Origin: Alphaproteobacteria bacterium
GTDB taxonomy: Bacteria > Pseudomonadota > Alphaproteobacteria > Micropepsales > Micropepsaceae
Reading direction: 5' to 3'
DNA length: 64,000 nucleotides
Assembly: GCA_025350465.1 (NCBI GenBank)
Contig: JANXXU010000027.1
Coordinates: 62,001 to 126,000, forward strand
Shown: positions 20,494-29,227 of the stretch, in pieces
How the letters are laid out: every line of letters starts with the position of its first letter
Position numbering within the stretch: position 1 is the stretch's first letter
The notes under the pieces: generated by a model
The model's database searches: none
What the model saw: only the letters and a program-made list of their open reading frames with translations
What the model was told of the DNA's origin: nothing
Position numbers and translations under genes: made by a program

Positions 20494-20511
20494 GAAATTT
20501 ACCGAATATCC

Positions 20512-21597
20512 TCACGCATCAAACATGATCACCGAACGTGCCGTCTCGCCGCGCTTCAACTCTTCGAACGCCTCGTTCACCTGATTGAGCTTGATGCGCC
20601 GTGCAATCATGTGATCGAGCTTGAGTTTGCCCGCCATATAGAAATCGACGAGCCGCGGCATGTCGACCGGGAAGCGGTTCGAGCCCATCAACGAACCTTG
20701 TATGCGTTTTTCACCCAAAAATTCGGCGCCGTGCAGTTCAATATTTACCCCGACCGGGATCATGCCGATGATGTTGGCCGTGCCACCGCGCCGCAGCATC
20801 TTGAATGACTGTTCGGCGGTTTGTTTCAGCCCGATCGCTTCGAATGAATGGTGCACGCCGCCCTTGGTCAATTCGATCACTTGCTTGACCGGGTCGCCGT
20901 CCTTTGCGTTGATAACATCGGTTGCGCCGAATTCCTTTGCCAGATTCAGCTTCGTCCCTTGTGTGTCGATTGCGATAATGCGTCCGGCACCGGCAATCGC
21001 TGCGCCGTTGATGCAGGCAAGACCCACGCCGCCGCAACCGATCACCGCGACATACTCGCCTGCACGCACATTCGACGTGTGAATGACCGCGCCGACGCCC
21101 GTCATCACCGAGCAGCCGATGAGCGCGGCGCGATCGAGCGGCATGTCGGGACGGATCGCGACGCAGGCATGCTCGTGGATCAGCATCTGCTCTGCGAATG
21201 AAGAGAGATTGAGGAATTGGTTCATCGGGTCGGCATCTTTGGCAAGACGCGGCTGCTCACCCTGTTGGCGCTTTGTCTCGGGGCTGACGCATCGCGACAT
21301 GTGACCCGTCAGGCAGTGTTCGCAGTGACCGCAGAACGCCGAGAGGCATGTGATGACATGGTCGCCGGGCTTAACCGTCCGCACTTCGTTGCCGACTTGC
21401 TCGACGACCCCTGCCGATTCATGACCGAGCACGGCCGGAAGCGGGTAGGGGTACAAGCCGTCAACGAAATGCAGGTCGGAATGGCACACGCCTGCTGCCA
21501 CCGTTCGGATCAGCACCTCGTGCGGACCGGGTTTGTTGATCTGCACATCTTCGATGACGAGCGGCTTCTTCACTTCGCGGAGAACGGCGGCTTTCAT
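20512..21597 (-). CDS. Zinc-dependent alcohol dehydrogenase
   Basis: Medium-chain NAD(P)-dependent dehydrogenase of 361 residues. Catalytic zinc ligands are recognisable in AAGVCHSDLH, GHESAGVVEQ and IGCSVMTG. Four cysteines in CLSAFCGHCEHCLTGHMSRC form the structural zinc site. The nucleotide-binding loop is VIGCGGVGLACI. The ATG at 21597 follows an AAGGAA site; a longer open frame to 21693 is not supported. It belongs to the minus-strand operon of two crotonases and the heme protein, which points to oxidation of an alcohol formed during acyl or aromatic degradation, but the substrate is open. Confidence 0.88.
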   Translation of the reverse strand: MKAAVLREVKKPLVIEDVQINKPGPHEVLIRTVAAGVCHSDLHFVDGLYPYPLPAVLGHESAGVVEQVGNEVRTVKPGDHVITCLSAFCGHCEHCLTGHMSRCVSPETKRQQGEQPRLAKDADPMNQFLNLSSFAEQMLIHEHACVAIRPDMPLDRAALIGCSVMTGVGAVIHTSNVRAGEYVAVIGCGGVGLACINGAAIAGAGRIIAIDTQGTKLNLAKEFGATDVINAKDGDPVKQVIELTKGGVHHSFEAIGLKQTAEQSFKMLRRGGTANIIGMIPVGVNIELHGAEFLGEKRIQGSLMGSNRFPVDMPRLVDFYMAGKLKLDHMIARRIKLNQVNEAFEELKRGETARSVIMFDA

Positions 21598-21725
21598 GGG
21601 ATATTCCTTGAGCGTTGGGATGCGGGAGTTCCAGTTGGCCATATGCTCGCGCGCCACCTCGGCTGGGTCAACGCCGATCTGGCGCCTCGGCAACGAGGCG
21701 TCATGGAGGCATCGCAGTAGAAGCG

Positions 21726-22526
21726 CTAACGCCCTTTGAATTCGGCCTTTCGTTTCTGCAGAAAGGCGGCGATGCCTTCAGCAAAATCCTCTGCGCGGCC
21801 GGCCTCCTTCTGCGCGCGACGCTCGGCGTCGAGTTGCTCCTCATAGGAATTCATCGGGCTGTCCCAATAGAGTCCCCTGATTAGGCCAAGGGCCACTGTT
21901 GGGCCGTGCGCCAGCTCACGCGCCAAGGTCATCGCTTGGTCGAGGAGTTCGCCGTCGGCATGGACTCTGTTGATCAGGCCCCATTCAAGCGCCTTCTCCG
22001 CCGACAATTTCTCCCCCAGCAACGACAGCTCCTTTGCCCGCGCAAGGCCGACGAGGCGCGGCAACAACCACGTTGAGCCGCCGTCCGGCACAAGACCGAT
22101 GCGGCGAAACGCCTGCAAGAAATAGGCGGATTTCCCCGCGAGTATCATGTCGCCCATCAGAGCGAAACTCATGCCGACGCCGGCCGCAGGTCCGTTGACG
22201 GCTGTGATGAACGGCATCTTCAAATTGCGTAGTCGGCGCAGGAACGGATGGTAGATCGTCTCCAGCGCCGCGCCTGCGTCGCGCTCGCTGGGCCCGAATT
22301 CGTTCGAAGAGGCTCCGCCGGAAAGATTCGCGCCGGCGCAAAAGCCACGCCCTTCACCGGTCATGATCAGCGCCCGCAGCCCTGTCGCCGGCTTCTCGAT
22401 GAAGCTCATCGCGCCGGCAAGGCCTTTCAACATCTCGGGACCGACCGCATTCATCACCTCCGGATGATTGAGTCTGAGCACGCCGACCGGCCCATGCACC
22501 TCGACCTTCACGCGTTCGAAATCCAT
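21726..22526 (-). CDS. Crotonase-family enoyl-CoA hydratase/isomerase (PaaG-like)
   Basis: Acyl-CoA enzyme of 266 residues with the oxyanion-hole stretches GRGFCAGANLSG and NGPAAGVGMSFALMGD. In the active-site helix, IGLVPDGGSTWLLPRLVG carries Asp where classical hydratases have Glu, the pattern of PaaG-type isomerases. It starts 11 bp after the neighbouring crotonase gene and is one of two homologues in tandem. The exact reaction (ring epoxide isomerase, enoyl isomerase or hydratase) cannot be fixed here. Confidence 0.87.
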   Translation of the reverse strand: MDFERVKVEVHGPVGVLRLNHPEVMNAVGPEMLKGLAGAMSFIEKPATGLRALIMTGEGRGFCAGANLSGGASSNEFGPSERDAGAALETIYHPFLRRLRNLKMPFITAVNGPAAGVGMSFALMGDMILAGKSAYFLQAFRRIGLVPDGGSTWLLPRLVGLARAKELSLLGEKLSAEKALEWGLINRVHADGELLDQAMTLARELAHGPTVALGLIRGLYWDSPMNSYEEQLDAERRAQKEAGRAEDFAEGIAAFLQKRKAEFKGR

Positions 22527-22537
22527 CTTGTACTCTC

Positions 22538-23341
22538 CTATTTGCCTTTGAATTTGGGTTCGCGCTTGGACAGGAATGCCGTCACGCCCTCGCGAAAATC
22601 GTCAGTGTCGCCGAGCCGTCGCTGTGTGTTGCGTTCGAGTTCGAGTTGCTCATCGAGCGAGTTGAACGCGGCTGCATCCAGCACGCGCTTGATTTCTGTG
22701 AACGCGAGGGCAGGGCCCTTGGCCAAGCGTTGCGCGAGCGCCTGCGCTTCGCTCATCAGCTTGTCGTCATCGACGGCCGCCCAAATCAAACCCCACTCGG
22801 CCGCCTTCTCCGCCGGCAGACGGTCACCGAAGAGGGCCAAAGCTCGCGAGCGGGCGCGCCCCAAAAGTTGCGGAAGAAACCAAGTGCAGCCCATGTCGGG
22901 CACCAGGCCCAAGCGCGGCCCAAACACCTGAACGAACGACGCCGACTTCGCGGCGATCACGACATCACCACACAACGCGAGGCCGACGCCACCTCCGGCG
23001 GCGATGCCGTTGACCGCGCAGATGACGGGTTTCGGGAAGCCTGAGAGCTCTCGCACGAGGGGGTTGTAACCGATCTCCATCGAGTGCGAGACGCCTTCGC
23101 CTACGCTGCGCTGCACGCCGTCGCCGAAGTCATTGCCCGCCAAATCGGCGCCGGCACAGAAGCCGCGTCCGGCACCAGTCACGATGAGAGCGCGTACAGA
23201 CTCGTCCTTACGGAGCGCACGCAACGCGGATCGTATGTCGTCGATCAAGCCCTTGTTGATGCTGTTGAGCGACTGCGGACGGTTGAGCGTCAGGCGCGCG
23301 ATCCCCTCCGCCGTCTCGAGCAGAATATTTTGATAGCTCAT
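22538..23341 (-). CDS. Crotonase-family enoyl-CoA hydratase/isomerase (PaaG-like)
   Basis: First gene of the presumed operon, 267 residues. Oxyanion-hole regions are GRGFCAGADLAG and NGIAAGGGVGLALCGD. The catalytic helix has LGLVPDMGCTWFLPQLLG, again with the PD-x-G pattern of PaaG-like isomerases. It resembles the downstream copy along its whole length (AEKAAEWGLIWA, DFREGVTAFLSKREPKFKGK) but is clearly diverged, so the duplication is old. The GGDEF gene upstream ends 66 bp before this start. Confidence 0.87.
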   Translation of the reverse strand: MSYQNILLETAEGIARLTLNRPQSLNSINKGLIDDIRSALRALRKDESVRALIVTGAGRGFCAGADLAGNDFGDGVQRSVGEGVSHSMEIGYNPLVRELSGFPKPVICAVNGIAAGGGVGLALCGDVVIAAKSASFVQVFGPRLGLVPDMGCTWFLPQLLGRARSRALALFGDRLPAEKAAEWGLIWAAVDDDKLMSEAQALAQRLAKGPALAFTEIKRVLDAAAFNSLDEQLELERNTQRRLGDTDDFREGVTAFLSKREPKFKGK

Positions 23342-23407
23342 CGATGTGCCTTCAATGCCGATATGGCATCAGGCCACCACAAGCTCCGGATGAGTGCAAC
23401 CGGCGAG

Positions 23408-24454
23408 TTAGGCGGTGGCCGCCGCGGGTGCCTCTACGGTACCCAGGTCTTTCTCACAGCGCACGCAATTGCGGCCCGCGTGTTTGGCGGCGTAGAGACA
23501 GGTGTCGGCGCGGTTGATCGAGTCTGCCGCCGGTTCGCCACGAATGTATTGCGCGATGCCGATGGACAACGTGATCGAGCCCAGACTCTCGCCGGTCGAG
23601 CGTTTGACGATTTTCTTCGATTCGACTGCTTTGCGTATTTGCTCCGCGACCCGGCGCGCGTTGCCGAGCGAAGTGTCCGGCAATATAACGACGAACTCTT
23701 CACCGCCGAAGCGCGCCGCCGTGTCGCGCCCCTTGACGTTTGACTTGAAACATTGCGCCACAAGCCGCAGCACCTGGTCGCCGGTCGCATGACCCCACGT
23801 GTCGTTGAATTTCTTGAAATGGTCGATGTCGCCCATCAACACACAGAGGTCGCCGCCTTCGCTGGCCGCTTGCGCAATTGCCTCGCTCATTCGCAGATCG
23901 AACGCTCGCCGGTTAGAAAGGCCCGTTAGAGCGTCGAGCAAGCTTTCTTGGCGGACCGTCTCCATTCGCTCGCGCAAGGTCGTCACTTCGCCGGCCGACG
24001 CCTCAAGTTGATTCTCGAGTTTCTTGGTGCGCGTTTCCATCGCGCGCGTCGCAGCGGCCACGCCGTCGACGATGGTCTTCAGATTCTGTGTCACGTCGCC
24101 GTCGCTAAGTTCATCGGCGACCTTGGTCAGCGTCTCGCTGTATGCCGACGTATCCTGCCCCGCGCTTTCGAGAATGAGCGCCAGACGTTTGACTTCGTCC
24201 TGCAGCTTCCCGCCGAGCTGGTCGATGGCCGCACTCTGCGCGTGCGTAAAGAAGTGCGCGTGAATTTCGCGAGCAAAATGAACGTCCGCTGCCTTGCCGT
24301 TGGTGACCGCCGTGTCGAGTGTACGGACAAGTTCGGCATTTTGGCCGGTCGCATACATGAACCAGAGTTCGAAATTTTGAGGCGTCGCCGGAATCTTGTG
24401 CTCGCGCAGAAAGCTCAACGCTTTCTCGGCCAGCGCATCCGCCTGTTCGGGCAT
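23408..24454 (-). CDS. GGDEF-domain diguanylate cyclase
   Basis: Cytoplasmic cyclic-di-GMP synthase, 348 residues from the ATG at 24454 (a TTG at 24499 would add 15). The N-terminal 170 residues are helical with no TM segment or known sensor domain, opening ALAEKALSFLREHKIPATPQ. A coiled-coil-like linker follows (TRAMETRTKKLENQLEASAG). The GGDEF domain has LTGLSNRRAFD, GDIDHFKKFNDTWGH and the active-site motif FGGEEFVVI. The inhibitory RxxD position reads KGRD, so product inhibition may be weak or absent. Confidence 0.9.
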   Translation of the reverse strand: MPEQADALAEKALSFLREHKIPATPQNFELWFMYATGQNAELVRTLDTAVTNGKAADVHFAREIHAHFFTHAQSAAIDQLGGKLQDEVKRLALILESAGQDTSAYSETLTKVADELSDGDVTQNLKTIVDGVAAATRAMETRTKKLENQLEASAGEVTTLRERMETVRQESLLDALTGLSNRRAFDLRMSEAIAQAASEGGDLCVLMGDIDHFKKFNDTWGHATGDQVLRLVAQCFKSNVKGRDTAARFGGEEFVVILPDTSLGNARRVAEQIRKAVESKKIVKRSTGESLGSITLSIGIAQYIRGEPAADSINRADTCLYAAKHAGRNCVRCEKDLGTVEAPAAATA

Positions 24455-24568
24455 TTCCCAATAGTGCACGAACTGAACTCCGCCGCGTGCGGGACGCAAC
24501 CCGCACGCCTACCCACGATGCGGGTGGAGTGTGGCGCCCAACCGTAAAGATCGGTTAAATCATCGCCT

Positions 24569-25342
24569 CTAACGCGAGTAATTCTTCATACGATAAGTGA
24601 TCCAATCTGGCTCAGGCATCGCGGCAAAGCTTTGCGCCAAGCTGTTGGCCCACATCGTTCTCAAGGTGCGCAAATAGGGGTCGTCGGAACCCATTCGCCG
24701 CTCCACCGCGCCGGTAAGGGAATCCTTTACATAAGCCATCAGATCGATCGGCAGGCCCACGGCCGCATTGCTGCGGATCGTGGCGTCGAACGACAGCAAG
24801 GCGGCTTTTGCCGCGGTCGCCAGGGGCGTTTTGAGTGTCACCGCGCGATCAAGGATTGGTTTACCGTATTTACGTTCGCCGATCTGAACGTAGGGCGCTT
24901 CGTCCGCTGCTTCGATGAAATTGCCGGGCGGATAGATTAGGAACAGCTTCGGCTTTTCGCCTTTGATTTGACCTCCGAGAATGAGCGAAACGTCGAACGG
25001 CACGCCATGGCGGGCAAGCGGTCCGGCCTCATTGCGCTCAATCTCGCGCAGGGCGTGTCCCACGACCTGCGCGCACGCAAACAACGACGGCGCCTTTAGC
25101 AGTGAACGCTCGGGACTCTTCGGCGTGCGCTTGGCACCGTCTGCATCGCTGTTCAACCGATGAAGCAACGCCTGCGTGATGGAGAGGTTGCCCGCCGTGA
25201 TCAGCACCAGGAACCTGTCTCCGGCACGCTCGAAGACGTGCATCTTGCGCGACGCCGAGACCTGATCGATGCCCGCGCTCGTGCGGTTGTCGGCGGCGAA
25301 AATCAGCCCATCCTCGACCCTGATGCCAAGCCCATAACTCAT
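24569..25342 (-). CDS. Anbu-type (ancestral beta-subunit) proteasome homologue
   Basis: Ntn-hydrolase-fold protein of 257 residues matching the Anbu family (predicted bacterial proteasome-type protease). After removal of Met the first residue is Ser; Asp17 (FAADNRT) and the Lys of SRKMHVF follow at the expected catalytic spacing. The pattern GLIFAADNRTSAGID is characteristic. Thr is the usual first residue in proteasome subunits, so Ser is a departure worth noting. The genes typically linked to Anbu (ATP-grasp, alpha-E, transglutaminase-like) are not adjacent; the neighbours are a GGDEF protein and an aldehyde dehydrogenase. Confidence 0.85.
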   Translation of the reverse strand: MSYGLGIRVEDGLIFAADNRTSAGIDQVSASRKMHVFERAGDRFLVLITAGNLSITQALLHRLNSDADGAKRTPKSPERSLLKAPSLFACAQVVGHALREIERNEAGPLARHGVPFDVSLILGGQIKGEKPKLFLIYPPGNFIEAADEAPYVQIGERKYGKPILDRAVTLKTPLATAAKAALLSFDATIRSNAAVGLPIDLMAYVKDSLTGAVERRMGSDDPYLRTLRTMWANSLAQSFAAMPEPDWITYRMKNYSR

Positions 25343-25460
25343 TGCTGCCCAAACCTCGTGGAAGGCGGCACCCGGATGGATGCCAGGTATGTTGTATCCG
25401 GCCTCAGTTTTTCCGCTAAACTGCCGCCACGAACATTAGAGATCTTCAGGAGAAACGACC

Positions 25461-26951
25461 ATGAGCCTCGCCGAAGCCGCCCCGCGCCGCGAGCTGAAGC
25501 CCTCTGGCACCCCGCCCGCCACCGCCGATTCGATGAAAGCCACGCTTGAGAAGCAGCGCGCCGCGTATCTGCGTGATGGCCCGCCGACGGCCGAGGTGCG
25601 CATCGATCGCATCGACCGCTGCATCAGCCTCTTGGTCGATCACCAAGAGGAGATCGCCGACGCGCTTCAGAAAGACTTCGGCAGCCGGCCGATTCCTATG
25701 AGCAAGTTCACCGATGTCGCCGGTTCGATCGGGCCGCTGAAATACGCCAAGGCGAATCTGCGCAAATGGATGCGGAGCGAGAAGCGCTCGCCAACGCCTG
25801 CGATCTTGGGACTGTTTGGCGCCAAAGCGGAGATTCAATATCAACCGCTTGGCGTCGTGGGCGTCATAGCGCCGTGGAATTTTCCGATCAACCTGACGTT
25901 CTCTCCACTGGCGGGCATTCTCGCCGCCGGCAATCGGGCGATGATCAAACCGTCGGAATATACGCCGGCGAGTTCCGACGTTCTGGCGCGCCTCGTTCGT
26001 ACCATGTTCGATGAAAGCGAAATGGCCGTCATCGTCGGCGGCCCGCAGGTCGGGGAGCAATTCAGCCGCCTGCCGTTCGATCATTTGATCTTCACCGGCT
26101 CGACCTCGATCGCCTACCACGTGATGCGCGCCGCGGCCGAAAACTTGGTGCCTGTCACGCTTGAACTGGGCGGCAAATCGCCCGTCATCATTGGGCCCGG
26201 CGCCAATATGGATTTGGCGGCGACCCGCGTGATGGTCGGCAAGACGATGAACGCCGGGCAGATCTGTCTCGCGCCCGACTACGTCATGGTACCCGAAGCG
26301 CAGCGCGACGATTTCATTACCAAGGCGAGCGCTGCCGTTCACAAACTCTACCCGACGCTGAAGGACAATCCCGACTACACCTCCGTGATCAATCAGCGTC
26401 ACTACGACCGCCTGCGCGGTTATCTCGACGACGCAAAGGCCAAGGGCGCCAAGCTCGTGGAGGTCAATCCGGCACGCGAAGATTTCTCGCAGCAGCAGTT
26501 TCACAAGATCCCGCCGACCTTCGTGCTTGATCCCACCGACGATATGAAGATCATGCAGGACGAGATCTTCGGGCCGCTATTGCCGGTGAAAACGTACAAG
26601 AAGGTCGATGAAGCCATCGACTACATCAACGGAAAAGCCCGGCCCTTGGGCCTCTATTATTTCGGCACCGACAAGGCCGATCAGCAGCGCGTCCTGTCGC
26701 GCACGACCTCGGGCGGCGTCACCGTCAACGACGTGATCATGCATGTCGCGATGGAGGATCTGCCGTTCGGCGGCGTCGGTCCGTCGGGCATGGGCTCCTA
26801 TCACGGGGTCGACGGGTTCCGGACCTTCAGCCATCGCAAGTCGGTTTATACGCAACCGACGTCGAGCTTCATCGAAAAACAGCTGACGGCGTTGCGCCCG
26901 CCTTACGGCGAAGCGCTGACGAAACGACTGGCAGGAGAGATCAAGCGCTGA
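25461..26951 (+). CDS. Aldehyde dehydrogenase, coniferyl-aldehyde-dehydrogenase-like
   Basis: NAD(P)-dependent aldehyde dehydrogenase of 496 residues that oxidises an aldehyde to the acid. GVIAPWNFPINL binds cofactor. The catalytic general base lies in VTLELGGKSPVI, and the nucleophile Cys is in MNAGQICLAPDYVMV. The GQICLAPDY context and the rest of the sequence fit the coniferyl/long-chain aldehyde dehydrogenase group, not betaine or succinate-semialdehyde enzymes. It has an AGGAG ribosome site upstream and stands alone as a transcription unit, with a gap of about 400 bp downstream. Confidence 0.9.
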   Translation: MSLAEAAPRRELKPSGTPPATADSMKATLEKQRAAYLRDGPPTAEVRIDRIDRCISLLVDHQEEIADALQKDFGSRPIPMSKFTDVAGSIGPLKYAKANLRKWMRSEKRSPTPAILGLFGAKAEIQYQPLGVVGVIAPWNFPINLTFSPLAGILAAGNRAMIKPSEYTPASSDVLARLVRTMFDESEMAVIVGGPQVGEQFSRLPFDHLIFTGSTSIAYHVMRAAAENLVPVTLELGGKSPVIIGPGANMDLAATRVMVGKTMNAGQICLAPDYVMVPEAQRDDFITKASAAVHKLYPTLKDNPDYTSVINQRHYDRLRGYLDDAKAKGAKLVEVNPAREDFSQQQFHKIPPTFVLDPTDDMKIMQDEIFGPLLPVKTYKKVDEAIDYINGKARPLGLYYFGTDKADQQRVLSRTTSGGVTVNDVIMHVAMEDLPFGGVGPSGMGSYHGVDGFRTFSHRKSVYTQPTSSFIEKQLTALRPPYGEALTKRLAGEIKR

Positions 26952-27347
26952 GTCTCAAAACACGCGCTCGCCGGAGCCTGGCGCAGGGCAGGATGCCCGC
27001 GGTCCCGGGGGAAGGCGCGATCCCGGCGGCCTCGCTGTATTTCGCTGTAAATAACCGAAATTAACAGCGGCGGCAGCGCAAGTGCCGACCTGGCGGCAAC
27101 CGCTCGTTCTCGTCCTGCCGACAGTCGAAATGTGCCCCGCCTGTCCCGACTCTGATCTAATCTCATCCCACTCTCGTTGCGAATTGCGAGTCGGATCCTA
27201 CCCCTTCAACCCGTTACAACGTTGAATTCATTTATGTTTTAGCGCTGCGATCCAGTAAGAACGAGCTGCGCCTCAGCCATTCGGCGCGCAATTCGGGGCA
27301 CACATCGCGCTTTCGGGCGCAACAGCCTTTGGATTTGATGGACGATG
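26952..27347. other. Intergenic stretch without recognisable gene
   Basis: About 400 bp between the aldehyde dehydrogenase and a small minus-strand reading frame. The first 180 bp are GC-rich with several short inverted repeats, the rest more AT-rich. No convincing coding frame, RNA gene or strong terminator was found. Confidence 0.5.
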
Positions 27348-27548
27348 TCAAGAAGCGGGTGACCCGGAAAATTCGACCGGATCGTATGCTAGAACAAATA
27401 TAGAACAAAAGTCAGCATTACGCAAGAAAAATGGTGCGCCCGAATTGCCGCATCCACCTGGGCCGATCACCACATCGGTGTAGACGATTAGCGTCGCAAA
27501 CAGTGCAATCAACAGAATTCTAAATCCCGTCATGATAGGTCCTATCAA
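27348..27548 (-). CDS. Doubtful small membrane-protein reading frame, possibly decayed
   Basis: 66 codons. The start MTGFRILLIALFATLIVYTD looks like the first TM helix of a family of roughly 70-residue inner-membrane proteins. After the GPGG the sequence no longer resembles anything membrane-like. Alternative frames in the second half also do not continue the expected pattern (WPGQFNLDF-type ending). It may be a truncated or frameshifted remnant. It lies 46 bp downstream of the DUF2834-like gene on the same strand. Confidence 0.3.
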   Translation of the reverse strand: MIGPIMTGFRILLIALFATLIVYTDVVIGPGGCGNSGAPFFLRNADFCSIFVLAYDPVEFSGSPAS

Positions 27549-27594
27549 TCGTTTTCAAACCCGTATGGAGCAGCACTCAATCGCCGTTGGGCCT

Positions 27595-27930
27595 TCACGC
27601 TGAACGGTCTGCGGATTGTTGAATCGCAGCAGTCGTCGCTCCGGCCTTGAGCTCGCGCGCTGCCAGATAAAACAACGGCCCAAGCGAACCGAGCAACAAT
27701 GTGAGAGCGACGAACGGCCAGGGACTGATGCCGCTGCTGCGCCCGTCGGCAACAATCCAAATGCACGCCAGCGTCAGCGCGATCACCAGATCGGCGAACA
27801 CCTGCCCGCCGCCCCAGCTTTGAAAGTGCGGTGCGATGATGCCGAAATAGCCGACATCGGCGAGCGCCAGCACGGACAAGACGCCGAAAGTCACGATAAC
27901 TATGCTGAGAACCAAAAACCGCGTCGACAT
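27595..27930 (-). CDS. Small membrane protein, DUF2834-like
   Basis: 111-residue integral membrane protein with three predicted helices: FLVLSIVIVTFGVLSVLALA, VFADLVIALTLACIWIVADG and WPFVALTLLLGSLGPLFYLA. The order and the charged loop between helices two and three match the DUF2834 pattern. A strong AAAGGAGG site precedes the ATG at 27930; the frame extends further upstream but into the divergent regulator gene. The function is unknown. Divergence from the XRE regulator with a 91-bp gap suggests, without proof, that the regulator controls it. Confidence 0.7.
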   Translation of the reverse strand: MSTRFLVLSIVIVTFGVLSVLALADVGYFGIIAPHFQSWGGGQVFADLVIALTLACIWIVADGRSSGISPWPFVALTLLLGSLGPLFYLAARELKAGATTAAIQQSADRSA

Positions 27931-28021
27931 GGGAAGAGCCTCCTTTGGGATGTTTGCCGCCTGAAGAAGGGCCCATTTCGATCTCGCCGCAATAACGTCG
28001 GAGGTTATTGAACCGGCCTCG

Positions 28022-28882
28022 GTGAGCGCGCAAATATCTGGAATACTTGCGAAAGGGCCTAATGCCGTGTCGCTCTCGACCGTCGCCCCAAACAACGATG
28101 CGTTTCCGGGGCTCTTGAAGACATGGCGCAGCAAGCGGCGGCTGTCGCAGCTCGAGCTTGCGTTGCAATCGGGCGTCTCGCAGCGTCATCTCAGCTACCT
28201 CGAATCCGGCCGTGCCAAGCCCAGCCGCAGCATGATCATGCAGCTGAGCGAAACGCTCGACGTGCCGTTGCGCGAGCGCAACGATTGGCTGGTCGCGGCG
28301 GGCTTTGCCCCGGTCTTCCGCACCCGCCCGCTCGACGATCCGCAGATGACGCAGATCATGGGCGCGGTGCGCATGATGCTGAGCAATCACGAGCCCTATC
28401 CTGCCGTCGCTATCGACCGCGCCTGGAACATCCGCTTAGCGAACAAGCCGTTCGAGATGCTGAGCACGATGCTGGGCCAAGATTTGTGGGCGCGCGTCGG
28501 CGGGCCGGAGCGCAATCTGATGCGCCTCTTCTTCCATCCGAACGGCATAAAGCCCTTCGTTACCAATTGGGCATCGGTTTCGCCGCTGCTTTGGCACCGA
28601 GCGCAGCGCGAAGCCGAAGCGCTCGGCGGCGCCGAGATGAAAGCTTTGCTGAGCGAACTTGCGCAGTATCAAGACGCCAAAACATTGTGGGCCGCGGAGG
28701 ATTCGGCCCTCGTCCCCGTCTTGCCGCTGACGATGGAAAAAGGCGCACTTCGCGTCTCGCTCTTCACCGTCATCGCCACTTTCGGAACTGCGCAAGACGT
28801 TACCGCAGACGAACTGCGCATCGAAAGCCTCTTCCCGGCCGACGAAGCAACCGAGCGGCTGTTCAAGTCGGTGGAGACTTAG
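28022..28882 (+). CDS. XRE-family regulator with MmyB-like ligand domain
   Basis: Transcription regulator of 286 residues from a GTG start. A helix-turn-helix occupies about residues 28-85 (LSQLELALQSGVSQRHLSYL, then PSRSMIMQLSETLDVPLRER). The C-terminal two thirds match the MmyB-like domain, with AIDRAWNIRLANKPFEML and a later MRLFFHPNGIKPFVTNW. The domain is proposed to bind lipid-like ligands in related proteins. It is divergent from the DUF2834-like gene. The ligand and targets are unknown. Confidence 0.88.
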   Translation: MSAQISGILAKGPNAVSLSTVAPNNDAFPGLLKTWRSKRRLSQLELALQSGVSQRHLSYLESGRAKPSRSMIMQLSETLDVPLRERNDWLVAAGFAPVFRTRPLDDPQMTQIMGAVRMMLSNHEPYPAVAIDRAWNIRLANKPFEMLSTMLGQDLWARVGGPERNLMRLFFHPNGIKPFVTNWASVSPLLWHRAQREAEALGGAEMKALLSELAQYQDAKTLWAAEDSALVPVLPLTMEKGALRVSLFTVIATFGTAQDVTADELRIESLFPADEATERLFKSVET

Positions 28883-29174
28883 ACAGCCCGAGCCTCGCCT
28901 CGGCTGCAGCAAGCATCGCCTTGAAGCGCGGATGCTCGCGGATCAGGCAATTGACTATGATCGATGCTCGGATATGTCCGTGTTAACCGAATGGGCAACG
29001 CCAAAATCGGCGCGGTGTCGCTTCGTGGCGTTACTCAGTGGCAGAGTGATCGACCAGGCTCATCACGGTCGTCGTCGCGAACCCCAGATCCATGCCGCGA
29101 TTCAACTCGGCGACAGGCTTGTCGACTTGGGGCCAATGTGGCGTGCGATAGGTGTCGCCGACACCGCAAGCCAC
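28862..29174 (-). pseudogene. Possible remnants of decayed coding sequence
   Basis: Two short minus-strand frames with coding-like composition lie in the gap between the regulator and the SDR gene. One (29031-29174, GTG start, 47 codons) contains GVGDTYRTPHWPQVDKP. The other, open below 28985, ends LIREHPRFKAMLAAAEARLG and resembles the C-termini of TPR or winged-helix proteins; it overlaps the end of the regulator gene. Neither is a complete gene. The identity of the parent gene or genes is unknown and chance is not excluded. Confidence 0.28.
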
Positions 29175-29227
29175 TCAGCGCTGAGCGGGCCATCTTCAGA
29201 GTGAGCCGCCCCAACCTTTCGGATCAG
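28883..29227. other. Intergenic stretch holding only fragmentary frames
   Basis: 345 bp between the XRE regulator and the SDR of the sigma/anti-sigma operon. Apart from the coding-like fragments noted on the minus strand, no RNA gene, promoter of good quality or terminator was found. Confidence 0.45.

Noticed and set aside
25446-26504. 352-codon minus-strand frame
   Set aside because: It is antisense to the aldehyde dehydrogenase gene, which has all catalytic motifs; the frame has none.
28932-29204. 90-codon plus-strand frame
   Set aside because: No ribosome site, no recognisable pattern, and the opposite strand has the more protein-like composition.
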